From contig JAHZAU010000023.1 in NCBI GenBank assembly GCA_019423755.1, positions 1-32,580 of the forward strand: a stretch of DNA of 32,580 nt, written 5' to 3'. How positions within the stretch are numbered: the first letter of the stretch is position 1; every line of letters starts with the position of its first letter. The notes beneath the pieces were generated by a model. That model searched no databases, had not been told where the DNA came from, and saw only the letters and a program-made list of their open reading frames with translations. This document shows, piece after piece, positions 6,857 through 15,353 of the stretch. Source of the stretch: Oscillospiraceae bacterium. GTDB lineage: Bacteria; Bacillota; Clostridia; Oscillospirales; Ruminococcaceae. The translations under genes were made by a program, and so were the position numbers.

Positions 6857-9622
6857 TTAAAGCAGTTCACCGTAGCGCCGCACATAGGCTTTTTTCAGGC
6901 TGGTCGCCAGCACCATATACAGCAGGATGCAGGGGATCAGGTAGGCAAAATAGGCGGCGGGCAGGGCGACAAATCCCAGCATAGCGCCAAAGGGGGTAAA
7001 CGGGATGATCGTAAGGATGGCGATCCCGGTCATGGTCAGCAGGGTCAGCGGTGCGGAAGCCCGGCTCTGGATAAAGGGAAGCTTGGGGGTACGGATCATG
7101 TGGATGACCAGGGTCTGGCTCCACATGGATTCCACAAACCAGCCGGCCTGGAACAAGCCGATGTACCTGGCCTGCATCATAGCAAGCTCTGTTCCGCTGA
7201 AATGGGCGGGCAGGTCGTTGAACAACACGCCGCCGGAAACAAACAGCGGACAGAACACAAAATACATGAACAGGTAGGTGGTAAAGTCAAAGATGGAGCT
7301 GGTGGGCCCGATCCAGATCATGAAGTTGCCTACGCTGGAGGCGTCCCACTTCCGGGGTTTGGAGATAAACTCCTCGTCCACATTGTCCCAGGGAATGGCG
7401 GTGCAGGACAGGTCGTAGATCAGGTTGAGGAAAATCAGATGCACGCTCATCATGGGCAGGAAGGGCAGCAGCGCCGAGGCAGCCAGCACCGAGAACATGT
7501 TGCCGAAGTTGGAGGAAGCGGTCATCTTGATGTACTTGATCATATTGGCGTAGGTCTTGCGGCCTTCGATGATGCCCTGCTCCAGGACCATCAGATCCTT
7601 TTCCAGCAGGATAATGTCCGCAGACTCTTTGGCTACATCCACGGCGGTATCCACCGAGATGCCGATATCAGCCGCTTTCATGGCAGCAGCGTCGTTGATG
7701 CCGTCCCCCATAAAGCCCACGATGTGGCCGTTTTCCCGCAGGACCGAGACCACCCGCGCTTTCTGGTCCGGGGTCAGCTTGGCAAAAACATCGGTAGACT
7801 CTGCGGCCCGGGCCAGTTCTTCGTCGCTCATCTCTTCCAGGTCGGACCCCAGCAGCATGTTGCGCACCTTCAGACCCACCTGTTTGCAGATGGTGCGGGT
7901 AACCTTGTCGTTGTCGCCAGTGAGGATCTTGGTGGTGACGCCGTGGGCCTTCAGCGCCTTGATGGCGTCCGCCGTGGATTCCTTGGGCGGGTCCAGGAAG
8001 GCCAGATAGCCGATCAAGACCATGTCGCACTCATCTTTGGCGCCGAAGGTCCCCACCGGAGAGGGGTTGCTCTTCTGCGCAATGGCAAGGACGCGAAATC
8101 CTTTGTCATTGAGCTCGTCCACCGTCTGAAGGATACGCTGGCGCACCTCGTCGGTCAGGGGCTGAACGCTGCCGTCGCACTCGGCAAAAGAGCAGATCGA
8201 CAGCATCTCTTCCACCGCGCCTTTGGTCACCATCTGGGTTTTGCCGCTCTTGTCCTGGACGACCGTGGTCAAGCGGCGGCGGGTGAAATCAAAGGGGATC
8301 TCGTCCACCTTGGTATAGTGCTCCGACAGGTCCACCAGGCGGGGATCTTCTGCCTCGCTTTCCTCGGTCTTGCGGATGATGGCCAGATCCATGAGGTTTT
8401 TGTACCCGGTCTGGAAGTAGCTATTGAGATAGGCGTGGCGCAGGACCCGGGTGTCGTCCTCGCCGTTGACGTTCAGGTGGTATTCCAGGACCACCTGATC
8501 CTGGGTCAGGGTACCGGTCTTATCGGTGCAGAGGATGTCGATGGCCCCGAAGTTCTGGATGGAATTGAGGTTTTTGACGATGGTCTGCTTCTTGCTCATG
8601 GACACCGCGCCCTTGGCAAGGCAGGTGGTCACGATCATGGGGAGCATCTCCGGGGTCAGACCAACCGCAATGGAGATGCCAAACAGGAAGGCGTCCAGCC
8701 AGTCTCCCTTGGTGATGCCGTTGATGAAGAACACCAGGGGGACCATGACGGTCATAAAGCGGATGAGGACCCAGGACACGGCATTGACGCCCTTGGTGAA
8801 GCTGGTTTCTACCGCTTCCCCGGCAATAGCGGATGCCATAGAACCAAACAGGGTGTTGTCTCCCACGCACACCGCCACAGCGGTCGCGCTGCCGGAAACC
8901 ACGTTGCTCCCCATAAATGCAATATTGGGATAATCGGTTACGCTTTCGGTTTGTTCGCTTACCTGGGGCGTTTTCTCCACCGGCTCGCTCTCGCCGGTCA
9001 GGCTGGCTTGACTGACAAACAGATCCTTTGCTTCCAGAATGCGTACATCCGCGGGGATCATATCGCCGGCGGACAGATGCACAATATCGCCCACGACCAG
9101 TTCGTCCATGGGGATCTCCATCTTCTCCTGTCCCTTGCGGGTAACCGTACAGGTGGTGGTGATCATCGCCAGGAGCCGTTCAGCCGCATGGCCGCTTCGG
9201 GATTCCTGTACAAACCGGAGGGTTCCCGAAATGATCACCATCGTCAGGATAATGACTACGGTCAGGCAGTCAAAATCCTCCGGTACGCTTCCAAACAGAG
9301 AAAAGTATGGGAAAACCATATCCGTCGTTGTGGATACAAGGGCCAAAAAGAACAGGATGGCGGTAAAGGGGTTAATAAAGGCGTCGGCCAGCCGTCTTGC
9401 CAAGGATTTTTTCTTCTCACGGGTCACCTTGTTGCTGCCGTGTCTGGCTCGGCTGGCGGATACTGCTTCCGCGTCCAGGCCGCAAAGGGTGGTGTGCAGC
9501 TCCTTCAAAACAGCGGGGGTGGGGTTGGCTGCCGCATATTCCAGGCGGCGGTTCTGCTCGTCGCCGCGGATCTCCTTTTCCGCGGCCTGACGAGCCAGCA
9601 TGCGATTTTCTTTCTTGTTCAT
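6857..9622 (-). CDS. mgtA: Magnesium-importing P-type ATPase, MgtA/MgtB type (copy 1)
   Basis: A 921-residue type IIIB P-type ATPase that uses ATP to bring Mg2+ into the cell. Visible parts: N-terminal cytoplasmic segment; first membrane pair (about 85-135); actuator TGES (209-212); membrane motif VGLTPEMLPMIV (320-331); phosphorylation site DKTGTLT (367-373); hinge GDGINDAAAMKAADIGISV; four or more C-terminal helices. Length is normal for MgtA. ATG at 9622 follows AAGGAGGT. The 5' leader is long, with a short upstream ORF and hairpins, and the promoter shares repeats with that of copy 2. Divergence between the two copies suggests different affinities or conditions. Confidence 0.95.
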   Translation of the reverse strand: MNKKENRMLARQAAEKEIRGDEQNRRLEYAAANPTPAVLKELHTTLCGLDAEAVSASRARHGSNKVTREKKKSLARRLADAFINPFTAILFFLALVSTTTDMVFPYFSLFGSVPEDFDCLTVVIILTMVIISGTLRFVQESRSGHAAERLLAMITTTCTVTRKGQEKMEIPMDELVVGDIVHLSAGDMIPADVRILEAKDLFVSQASLTGESEPVEKTPQVSEQTESVTDYPNIAFMGSNVVSGSATAVAVCVGDNTLFGSMASAIAGEAVETSFTKGVNAVSWVLIRFMTVMVPLVFFINGITKGDWLDAFLFGISIAVGLTPEMLPMIVTTCLAKGAVSMSKKQTIVKNLNSIQNFGAIDILCTDKTGTLTQDQVVLEYHLNVNGEDDTRVLRHAYLNSYFQTGYKNLMDLAIIRKTEESEAEDPRLVDLSEHYTKVDEIPFDFTRRRLTTVVQDKSGKTQMVTKGAVEEMLSICSFAECDGSVQPLTDEVRQRILQTVDELNDKGFRVLAIAQKSNPSPVGTFGAKDECDMVLIGYLAFLDPPKESTADAIKALKAHGVTTKILTGDNDKVTRTICKQVGLKVRNMLLGSDLEEMSDEELARAAESTDVFAKLTPDQKARVVSVLRENGHIVGFMGDGINDAAAMKAADIGISVDTAVDVAKESADIILLEKDLMVLEQGIIEGRKTYANMIKYIKMTASSNFGNMFSVLAASALLPFLPMMSVHLIFLNLIYDLSCTAIPWDNVDEEFISKPRKWDASSVGNFMIWIGPTSSIFDFTTYLFMYFVFCPLFVSGGVLFNDLPAHFSGTELAMMQARYIGLFQAGWFVESMWSQTLVIHMIRTPKLPFIQSRASAPLTLLTMTGIAILTIIPFTPFGAMLGFVALPAAYFAYLIPCILLYMVLATSLKKAYVRRYGELL

Positions 9623-9634
9623 GGTTCGTTACCT

Positions 9635-9652
9635 CCTTGCATAAAATCAAGG
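9635..9652 (-). promoter_or_regulatory. Hairpin hiding the mgtA ribosome site, overlapping the leader stop codon
   Basis: In the RNA, CCTTG (9648-9652) can pair with CAAGG (9635-9639) across an 8-nt loop, covering part of the mgtA AAGGAGGT. The leader ORF stop codon (9647-9649) lies in this stem. A ribosome finishing the leader would open it, coupling leader translation to mgtA translation. The pairing is seen in sequence; its effect is inferred. Confidence 0.5.
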
Positions 9653-9727
9653 CTGTACCGTTTGGGGACATAGGACTCCCTCGTCCCGATGCGGTACCGG
9701 CCTTCGTGGACTGCCGTCAGAGTCCAT
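9647..9727 (-). CDS. Leader peptide ORF of mgtA, MgtL-like in character
   Basis: A 26-codon ORF in the mgtA leader with its own ribosome site, GAGGTG 6 nt before the ATG at 9727; it ends 24 nt before the mgtA ATG. The peptide opens MDSDGSPRRPVPHRDEG: acidic start, then prolines and arginines. Salmonella MgtL ([17 protein letters not shown]) has the same composition order; there, acidic/proline codons destabilise or slow ribosomes when Mg2+ is low and raise mgtA expression. No homology is claimed. Hairpins around it (9655-9725) are mutually exclusive. There is no such leader before the second ATPase gene. Confidence 0.55.
   Translation of the reverse strand: MDSDGSPRRPVPHRDEGVLCPQTVQP
9651..9725 (-). 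promoter_or_regulatory. Competing hairpins in the mgtA leader (attenuator-like)
   Basis: Four pairings can be drawn. A: GGACT/AGTCC, 9721-9725 with 9708-9712. B: GGACTC/GAGTCC, 9720-9725 with 9673-9678. C: GGGAC/GTCCC, 9683-9687 with 9665-9669. D: GTACCG/CGGTAC, 9692-9697 with 9655-9660, extended by GGC/GCC. C nests within D; A excludes B; B conflicts with C and D. All lie within the leader ORF, so ribosome position would choose among them. Confidence 0.5.
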
Positions 9728-9832
9728 GTCGTTCACCTCTTTTTCTCGAAAATATTTATGATAAACCGCGTTGCGGATCATTAGCTGGAAGGGTGGCGGC
9801 TTTGGTGCGGCGTTTTCCTTTCGCCGAAAAAC

Positions 9833-9894
9833 AGTATAAAAAAATCGCAAGAAAGATCACATGGTCAAAACCTTGCGATTTTCTTGCGATTTGG
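9833..9894 (-). promoter_or_regulatory. mgtA (copy 1) promoter with tandem GCAAG operator
   Basis: On the minus strand two GCAAG half-sites, 11 bp apart (9883-9887 and 9872-9876 as CTTGC on plus), are followed by GTTTT; the -10 TATACT (9833-9838) starts exactly 38 nt after the second half-site. The same arrangement precedes the second ATPase. There is no good -35, as expected for a promoter needing an OmpR-type activator. An inverted third copy (9841-9851) could also form a terminator-like hairpin for the gene upstream. Confidence 0.65.
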
Positions 9895-9907
9895 TAAGAA
9901 TTTCGGA

Positions 9908-10405
9908 TCAAAGCTTGTCGCTGAATTTGTAGCCGATGCCCCAGATGGTCAGGATGTACTCCGGGGAATCGGGGTTTGGCTCGATCTTCTTGCGCAGCTT
10001 GCGGATAAACGCCATGATGTTGCTGTCGTCCAGCAGATAGTCGTTTTCCCACACTGCCTGGTAGATCTGCTCCTTGGTGAACACCTCGCCGCGGTTGCGC
10101 GCCAGGAAGGATAAAATATCAAACTCCTTGGGCGTCAGGGAGATCTCCACCCCGTCCCGTGTGACCCGGCGCTGCCGCCAATCGATGGAAAGGGCGCCGC
10201 AGCGGATGGTGTCGCCCGCCGCAGCCGGCTGCTCGCCCTCGCCCAGTTCCAGCATGAGGGATTCGGCGCTGCCGTCCAGCAGGTCCCGGAGACCTTCCGC
10301 CAGCTCCTGGGCGGAGGCGGTCTGCGGGGCAGAGGAGCGCAGCGCTTCCCAAAGCCACCCGGCCAAAGAGGAATCCAAAGAGATAAAACCAATGTGCTTT
10401 TTCAT
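9908..10405 (-). CDS. Orphan OmpR/PhoB-type winged-helix regulator without receiver domain
   Basis: A 165-residue protein whose C-terminal ~95 residues are a full OmpR/PhoB DNA-binding domain: SLTPKEFDILSFLARNRGEVFTKEQIYQAVW, recognition helix SNIMAFIRKLRKKIEP, wing ILTIWGIGYKF. The first ~70 residues are too short for a receiver and show none of its aspartate or lysine landmarks, so it is probably not phosphorylated by a histidine kinase. ATG at 10405 has GGAGG 7 nt upstream. It starts 16 nt after the second Mg2+ ATPase gene ends, in the same transcript, and 285 nt before the first. The tandem 11-bp repeats at both ATPase promoters are typical OmpR-type sites, making it the likely regulator of both. 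Confidence 0.85.
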   Translation of the reverse strand: MKKHIGFISLDSSLAGWLWEALRSSAPQTASAQELAEGLRDLLDGSAESLMLELGEGEQPAAAGDTIRCGALSIDWRQRRVTRDGVEISLTPKEFDILSFLARNRGEVFTKEQIYQAVWENDYLLDDSNIMAFIRKLRKKIEPNPDSPEYILTIWGIGYKFSDKL

Positions 10406-10421
10406 GCAGATTCCTCCTTCC

Positions 10422-13076
10422 TTAAAGCAGTTCCCGATACCGCCGCAGATACCACCGCTTAGCCAAGGTGACCCACAGCAGATACAGCAAAACGACGGCC
10501 GCCAAAAAGGCGAAATACACCGGCGGCAAGGCGGTCAGCCCGATGAGGCTGCCTGCCGAGGTAAAGGTGAGCAGGGTAAAAAGCACAGTACCCAGCAAGG
10601 TGACCAGCATGACCGGGCGGGAGGGCCGGCTTTGCAGCAGGGGGACCTTTTGGGTGCGCAGAAGATGCAGGATCAGGATCTGGGTCCACATGGACTCCAA
10701 AAACCATCCTGTTTGAAAGACGACGATAAACTGAGCCTGCGCTGCGCTCCCGGCGAGGGAAACAAAGCTGCCGCCGCAGACCGAAGGACACAGCACAAAA
10801 AACAGGTAAGCAAAGGTGATGATGTCAAAAAAGGAGCTGATCGGCCCGAAAAAGCGCATAAAGCGCCCCAGTGTTTTGCCCGACCATTCCAGCGGCCTGG
10901 CGCAGACCTCCTCATCCACCTGATCCCATGGAAGGGCGAGGCACAAAATGTCGTATAGAAGATTTAGCAGAAGAAGCTGCAGTGCCGTCATCGGGAAAAA
11001 GGGCAGAAAGACGCTGGCGATGACGATGGAGAGGATGTTCCCGAAGTTGGAGGACGCTGTGATCTTGATGTATTTTGACACATTGGCAAAGGCTCTGCGC
11101 CCTTCCTGGATACCTTCTTCCAGCACGTTGAGGTCTTTTTTCAGCAGGACCACGTCGGCGGCTTCCTTGACCGTCTCCGCTGCCGTATCCACAGATATCC
11201 CCACATCGGATTCGACAATCGCGGGCAGATCGTTCATGCCGTCCCCCAAAAAGCCTACGGTGTGCCCGTTGTCCCGGAGGATCTGCACCACCTGCACCTT
11301 CTGCTTGGGCGACAATTCAGAAAATACCGTTGTATGTTCCAGCTTTACCGAGATCTCATTATCGGTCAGATGCTCCAGCTCCGCCCCGGTCAGGATATGC
11401 GTAGTATCGATCCCCAATCTGCGGCAGATGGAAACCGCCGTGTCCTGATTGTCCCCGGTCAGCACCCGCACATCAACGTGCAGCTTCTGCAGCTTCGCAA
11501 TGGCATCGGCGGCACTTTGCTTGGGAGCATCAAAAAAGGCCAGATAGCCCAGCAAGGTCAGACCCTCTTCGTCCTCCGGCGAGATGGTCTCCTTTTCCAG
11601 CGGCTTATACGCAACGGCAAGAACCTTCATGCCGTCTTCCAGCATCTCATCCACAATGGCGTGGACGCTGGCATGTGCAGGGATATCAATCCGGTGGCGT
11701 TTTCCCTTGTGTTCGATATGGCTGCATTTTTGGCAGACTTCGTCCACGCTGCCCTTGACAATCAACAGATTTTCTTCTCCGTGGCGCACTAGGATACTGG
11801 CAAACCGCCTCTCGTGGTCAAAAGGCAGCTCGTCCAGCTTTTCATGCTGCTGCGCCAATTCCATATAATGCTTTTTTTGTCCGGGCATCTCTCGATAATG
11901 CAGAATGGCTTCATCCAGGTGATTTTGTACCCCTGTATGGTAGAGGCTGTTTAGGTAGGCAAGGTCCAAGGCGTATTGGCATTCGTTCCCCAAAACATCC
12001 ATGTAATATTCCAGCGTGATCTTGTCTCCGGTCAGCGTGCCGGTTTTGTCAACGCACAGAACGTCCATGCTCCCGAATCCCTGCATGGCATTGATGTTTT
12101 TGACCACCGTTTGCTTTTTGCCCATGGCGGCGCTGCCCTTTGCCAGACAGGCGTTGATGACCATGGGGAGCATTTCGGGCGTTAAGCCGACAGCAACCGA
12201 AAGCGCAAATAAAAAGGCGGCAAGCCAATCTCCTTTCGTCAGCCCGCAGGCAACAAACACGATGGGGATCAAAACCGCCATAAACCGAATCAGGACCCAT
12301 GCGATGGAATTGGCGCCCCGGTCAAATCCGTTTTTCTGTTGAGTTTCCACCGCAGAAAAACCGCCGTAGACCGTATCGGTCCCGACTGCAAGCACGATAC
12401 CTTCGCCGCTGCCGCCGGTGATGGAGGAGCCCATAAACGCAATATTGTGGTAGTCGGAATAGGACCGGGCCTGCCCGCAGACAAGCGTATCGGCATTTTT
12501 GGCAAGGATGGCGCTTTCGCCCGTAAGGACCGATTGAGAAACAAACAGATCCTTTGCCTGTGTCAATCGAATATCCGCCGGGACCCGCTCTCCGGCAAAC
12601 AGGCGAACCCGGTCGCCCACCACAAGCTCTTCGGAGGAAAGCTTCTGCCACCGGCCTTCCCGCAGCACCAACACGGAGGAAGAAACCATTTGGGTTAGGT
12701 GTTCTGCGATGCGTTTGGCGCGCATCTCCTGGATAGAGCGCACCATGCCGCTAAACAGCAGCATACATAAAATGATGGCCGCGGTGGTAATGTTGCGGCT
12801 GAAATTGGACGCCAGCACCACATCGGTGAAAAAAGAAATAACGGCCAGCACAAACAGGATGACGGTAAAGGGATTGATAAAGGCCCGGCGCAGACGGTAG
12901 AGCACGGTATCCGCCGCCCGGCCGGAGAGGACGTTCTTCCCGTATTGGGCGCGGCTTTCCTCCACTTGCTTCTCATGATAACCTTGTTGCGGAATATGAA
13001 AATTTTGACACAAGGTATCGATGTCAATGTATGCGCAGTCAAGGACGCGCTTGTGGGCAATGGGACTGTTTGGCAT
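10422..13076 (-). CDS. Magnesium-importing P-type ATPase, MgtA/MgtB type (copy 2)
   Basis: An 884-residue paralogue of copy 1. Landmarks: AFINPFTVILFVLAVISFFTDVV first helix region (about 65-88), TGES (185-188), VGLTPEMLPMVI (296-307), DKTGTLTGDKITLEYY (343-358), hinge GDGMNDLPAIVESDVGISV, and C-terminal helices ending WYLRRYRELL. Substrate is Mg2+ by family. The ATG at 13076 has GAGGTGA at proper spacing; a GTG at 13085 lies inside that ribosome site and was rejected. It heads a transcript with the winged-helix regulator. The leader is short (about 26 nt), unlike that of copy 1. Alignment of the two shows moderate divergence, so not a recent duplication. Confidence 0.93.
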   Translation of the reverse strand: MPNSPIAHKRVLDCAYIDIDTLCQNFHIPQQGYHEKQVEESRAQYGKNVLSGRAADTVLYRLRRAFINPFTVILFVLAVISFFTDVVLASNFSRNITTAAIILCMLLFSGMVRSIQEMRAKRIAEHLTQMVSSSVLVLREGRWQKLSSEELVVGDRVRLFAGERVPADIRLTQAKDLFVSQSVLTGESAILAKNADTLVCGQARSYSDYHNIAFMGSSITGGSGEGIVLAVGTDTVYGGFSAVETQQKNGFDRGANSIAWVLIRFMAVLIPIVFVACGLTKGDWLAAFLFALSVAVGLTPEMLPMVINACLAKGSAAMGKKQTVVKNINAMQGFGSMDVLCVDKTGTLTGDKITLEYYMDVLGNECQYALDLAYLNSLYHTGVQNHLDEAILHYREMPGQKKHYMELAQQHEKLDELPFDHERRFASILVRHGEENLLIVKGSVDEVCQKCSHIEHKGKRHRIDIPAHASVHAIVDEMLEDGMKVLAVAYKPLEKETISPEDEEGLTLLGYLAFFDAPKQSAADAIAKLQKLHVDVRVLTGDNQDTAVSICRRLGIDTTHILTGAELEHLTDNEISVKLEHTTVFSELSPKQKVQVVQILRDNGHTVGFLGDGMNDLPAIVESDVGISVDTAAETVKEAADVVLLKKDLNVLEEGIQEGRRAFANVSKYIKITASSNFGNILSIVIASVFLPFFPMTALQLLLLNLLYDILCLALPWDQVDEEVCARPLEWSGKTLGRFMRFFGPISSFFDIITFAYLFFVLCPSVCGGSFVSLAGSAAQAQFIVVFQTGWFLESMWTQILILHLLRTQKVPLLQSRPSRPVMLVTLLGTVLFTLLTFTSAGSLIGLTALPPVYFAFLAAVVLLYLLWVTLAKRWYLRRYRELL

Positions 13077-13108
13077 GGGCTTCACCTCGATCTATTTTCT
13101 GATTTTTT

Positions 13109-13164
13109 ATTATATCATAAAATGATGGGAGATCTTGTTTCGAAAACCTTGCTTTTTTCTTGCT
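13109..13164 (-). promoter_or_regulatory. Second Mg2+ ATPase promoter with tandem GCAAG operator
   Basis: On the minus strand GCAAG-AAAAAA-GCAAG-GTTTT (half-sites 13159-13163 and 13148-13152) precedes a perfect -10 TATAAT (13109-13114). The second half-site starts 38 nt before the -10, the same distance as at the other ATPase. The -35 region is poor, so activation by the bound regulator is likely. Confidence 0.7.
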
Positions 13165-13177
13165 TCCGCGCAAAAGG

Positions 13178-13220
13178 AAAACCCGCACGGCCCTAGGAGG
13201 TCTTGCGGGTTTTGTTTGTA
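13178..13220 (-). terminator. Terminator of ppx-ppk (possibly both strands)
   Basis: AAACCCGCA (13178-13186) is complementary to TGCGGGTTT (13204-13212), 11 nt after the ppk stop; T-rich sequence follows on each strand. It separates the polyphosphate operon from the Mg2+ ATPase promoter just beyond. Confidence 0.75.
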
Positions 13221-13223
13221 TCG

Positions 13224-15353
13224 TTATTTTTTGCGGGAGAAGGGGTTTTTGAAGCGGCGCAGCAGGCTGAGACGGGGAGGCGTAATTTTGACGGCGGTTT
13301 GGGCCTGGTCGTGGACGGCCTGGTCCATCATCAGCTGCTGGCTGTCCACCGGGGTGCCTCCCTGGGGGCAGGGGACGTAGCTGCCGTCCGGCTGCAGCAG
13401 GCGGGCTTTGGTGTTGTCCGCCAGGCAGGCGTCCAGGATGCGGTGGATCTTGGCGCGGGCTTCCCGGTCGTAGATGGGGCAGGCCACCTCCACCCGGCGC
13501 TGGGTGTTGCGGGTCATAAAGTCGGCGGAGGACAGGTAGATGGACTCCGAGCTTCCGGTGCCGAAGCAGTAGATGCGGGAGTGTTCCAGGTAGCGGCCGA
13601 CGATGCTGACGATGCGGATGTTTTCGGTCTTGCCGGGGACGCCGGGCAGGATGCAGCAGATGCCCCGGACGATCATGCTCACCTGTACGCCGGCGCAGGA
13701 GGCCTGCTTGAGCTTTTCGATGAGCTCCACGTCGGTGATGGAGTTGATCTTGATGACGATGCGGCCCTGGCTGCGCTTGGCGATCTCCTCGTCGATCTTC
13801 TGCAGCAGGGTGCTTTTCAGCGACACCGGGGCCACCAGCAGTTCCTTGTAGTCCCCGTCCAGGTTGCCGATGGACATATTCTTAAAGAATTCCGTGGCGT
13901 CCAGCCCGATCCGCTGGTCGGCGGTCAGCAGGGAAAGGTCGGTGTACTGCTCGGCGGTCTTTTCGTTGTAGTTGCCGGTGCCCACCTGGGTGATGTAGCG
14001 GATCTCGCCGTGCTCCCGGCGGGTGATGAGGCAGATCTTGGAGTGGACTTTATACTCCTCGAAGCCGTAGATGACGGTACAGCCCGCCTCTTCCAGCCGC
14101 TCGGACCAGTCGATGTTGTTCTGCTCGTCAAAGCGGGCCCGCAGCTCGATGAGTACGGTGACGTCCTTGCCCCGTTCCGCCGCATCACACAGGTATTCCA
14201 CCAGTTTGGCCTTGCGGGCCAGGCGGTAGATGGTGATCTTGATGGAGATAACGTCGGGGTCCTGGGAAGCCTCCCGCACAAGGTTTAAAAAGGGGCTCAT
14301 GCTTTCAAAGGGGTAGGAAAGCAGGCGGTCCTTTTTGAGCACCTGACGCAGGATGCTTTCCTTGGGGTTCAGGTCCCCAGGAAGGCAGGGGGTGAAGGCC
14401 GGGTAGGTCAGGGCCTTGCGCTTGACTTCCGGCAGCCGTCCGGCCAGGGAGAAGGCGTACCCCAGTTTGAGCGGGGCGGAGGTGATGTAGATTTGTGGGT
14501 CGGCGATGGGGAGACGCTGCTTTAAGTAGGAGCAGAAGGCGGCGCTGATGGGGGCGGAAAGTTCCAGCCGCACCGGGGCCAGGCGGGTGCGCTGGCGCAG
14601 GGCCTTCTTCATCTTTTTGCGGAAGTCCTCGTGCAGGTCGCTGTCCAGGTCAAAGGCTTCGTCCTCCGGGTTGATGTCGGCGTTTCGGGTGACGCAGAAG
14701 GACAGCTTCTCCTGGACGATGTAGCCGGGGAAGATCTCTTCCAAAAAGGCAAGGATCAGCTCCTCCATATGGATGTAGCGCAGGTCGCTGCCCGGCAGGA
14801 AAAGCACCGGGGGCAGGGCGTCCGGTACCGGCACCACGGCGAAAACGTCCCGGCTTTTGTACTTGACCCAGGCGCCTACATGGATGACGTTGTTGCGCAG
14901 GTGGGGGAAGGGGTGGTGAGTGTCTACGATTTGAGGGGAGAGGATGGGCGCGACGGAGGAGCGGAAGTACTGGGTGCAGAACTTCTGCTCGGGGCCTTCT
15001 AGCTCGGAATAGGCCAGGCGGCAGATGCCGTGGACCCGCAGCTGCCGTTCCAGCGAGGCGCAGATCTCCTCCCGCTTTTGGTACAGCGGGCGCACCGCGG
15101 CGTAGATGGCGTCCAGCTGCTCCTGGGGCGTCCAGCCGGAGCGTTTGTCCCGGGAGTCGGGCTTAATGTTCTGCAGGTCAAACAGGCTGCCTACCCGGAT
15201 CATGAAAAATTCGTCCAGGTTGCTGGTGAAGATGGAGACGAACTTGAGCCGTTCCAGCAGGGGGACGGTCTCGTCGGTGGCTTCGGAAAGCACCCGGTCG
15301 TTAAAGGCCAGCCAGGAAAGTTCCCGGTTTTGGGTAAATGCCAGATCAATCAC
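13224..15353 (-). CDS. ppk1: Polyphosphate kinase 1
   Basis: A 709-residue PPK1, which reversibly makes polyphosphate from ATP. The N-terminal domain starts with the family signature NRELSWLAFNDRVLSEA (8-24) and FTSNLDEFFMIR (42-53). The catalytic histidine is in EYKVHSKICLI (His437); VGTGNYNEKTA (457-467) follows, and the second phospholipase-D-like half contains YLSSADFMTRNTQRRVEV. Length is standard. The ATG at 15353 overlaps the end of ppx by 8 nt, so synthesis and breakdown of polyphosphate are co-transcribed and coupled. Polyphosphate binds Mg2+, which gives the neighbouring Mg2+ importers a possible functional link. Confidence 0.95.
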   Translation of the reverse strand: MIDLAFTQNRELSWLAFNDRVLSEATDETVPLLERLKFVSIFTSNLDEFFMIRVGSLFDLQNIKPDSRDKRSGWTPQEQLDAIYAAVRPLYQKREEICASLERQLRVHGICRLAYSELEGPEQKFCTQYFRSSVAPILSPQIVDTHHPFPHLRNNVIHVGAWVKYKSRDVFAVVPVPDALPPVLFLPGSDLRYIHMEELILAFLEEIFPGYIVQEKLSFCVTRNADINPEDEAFDLDSDLHEDFRKKMKKALRQRTRLAPVRLELSAPISAAFCSYLKQRLPIADPQIYITSAPLKLGYAFSLAGRLPEVKRKALTYPAFTPCLPGDLNPKESILRQVLKKDRLLSYPFESMSPFLNLVREASQDPDVISIKITIYRLARKAKLVEYLCDAAERGKDVTVLIELRARFDEQNNIDWSERLEEAGCTVIYGFEEYKVHSKICLITRREHGEIRYITQVGTGNYNEKTAEQYTDLSLLTADQRIGLDATEFFKNMSIGNLDGDYKELLVAPVSLKSTLLQKIDEEIAKRSQGRIVIKINSITDVELIEKLKQASCAGVQVSMIVRGICCILPGVPGKTENIRIVSIVGRYLEHSRIYCFGTGSSESIYLSSADFMTRNTQRRVEVACPIYDREARAKIHRILDACLADNTKARLLQPDGSYVPCPQGGTPVDSQQLMMDQAVHDQAQTAVKITPPRLSLLRRFKNPFSRKK

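Noticed and set aside
7100..9673. 857-codon open frame on the plus strand
   Set aside because: It is the antisense of mgtA; the His/Gly/Gln-rich translation and lack of a ribosome site mark it as a shadow of GC-rich codon bias.
9841..9893. Inverted GCAAG-type repeat as just a terminator of the regulator gene
   Set aside because: The stem and T run could terminate, but the identical tandem repeat and 38-nt spacing at the other ATPase promoter, where no such hairpin exists, point to an operator. Both roles may coexist.
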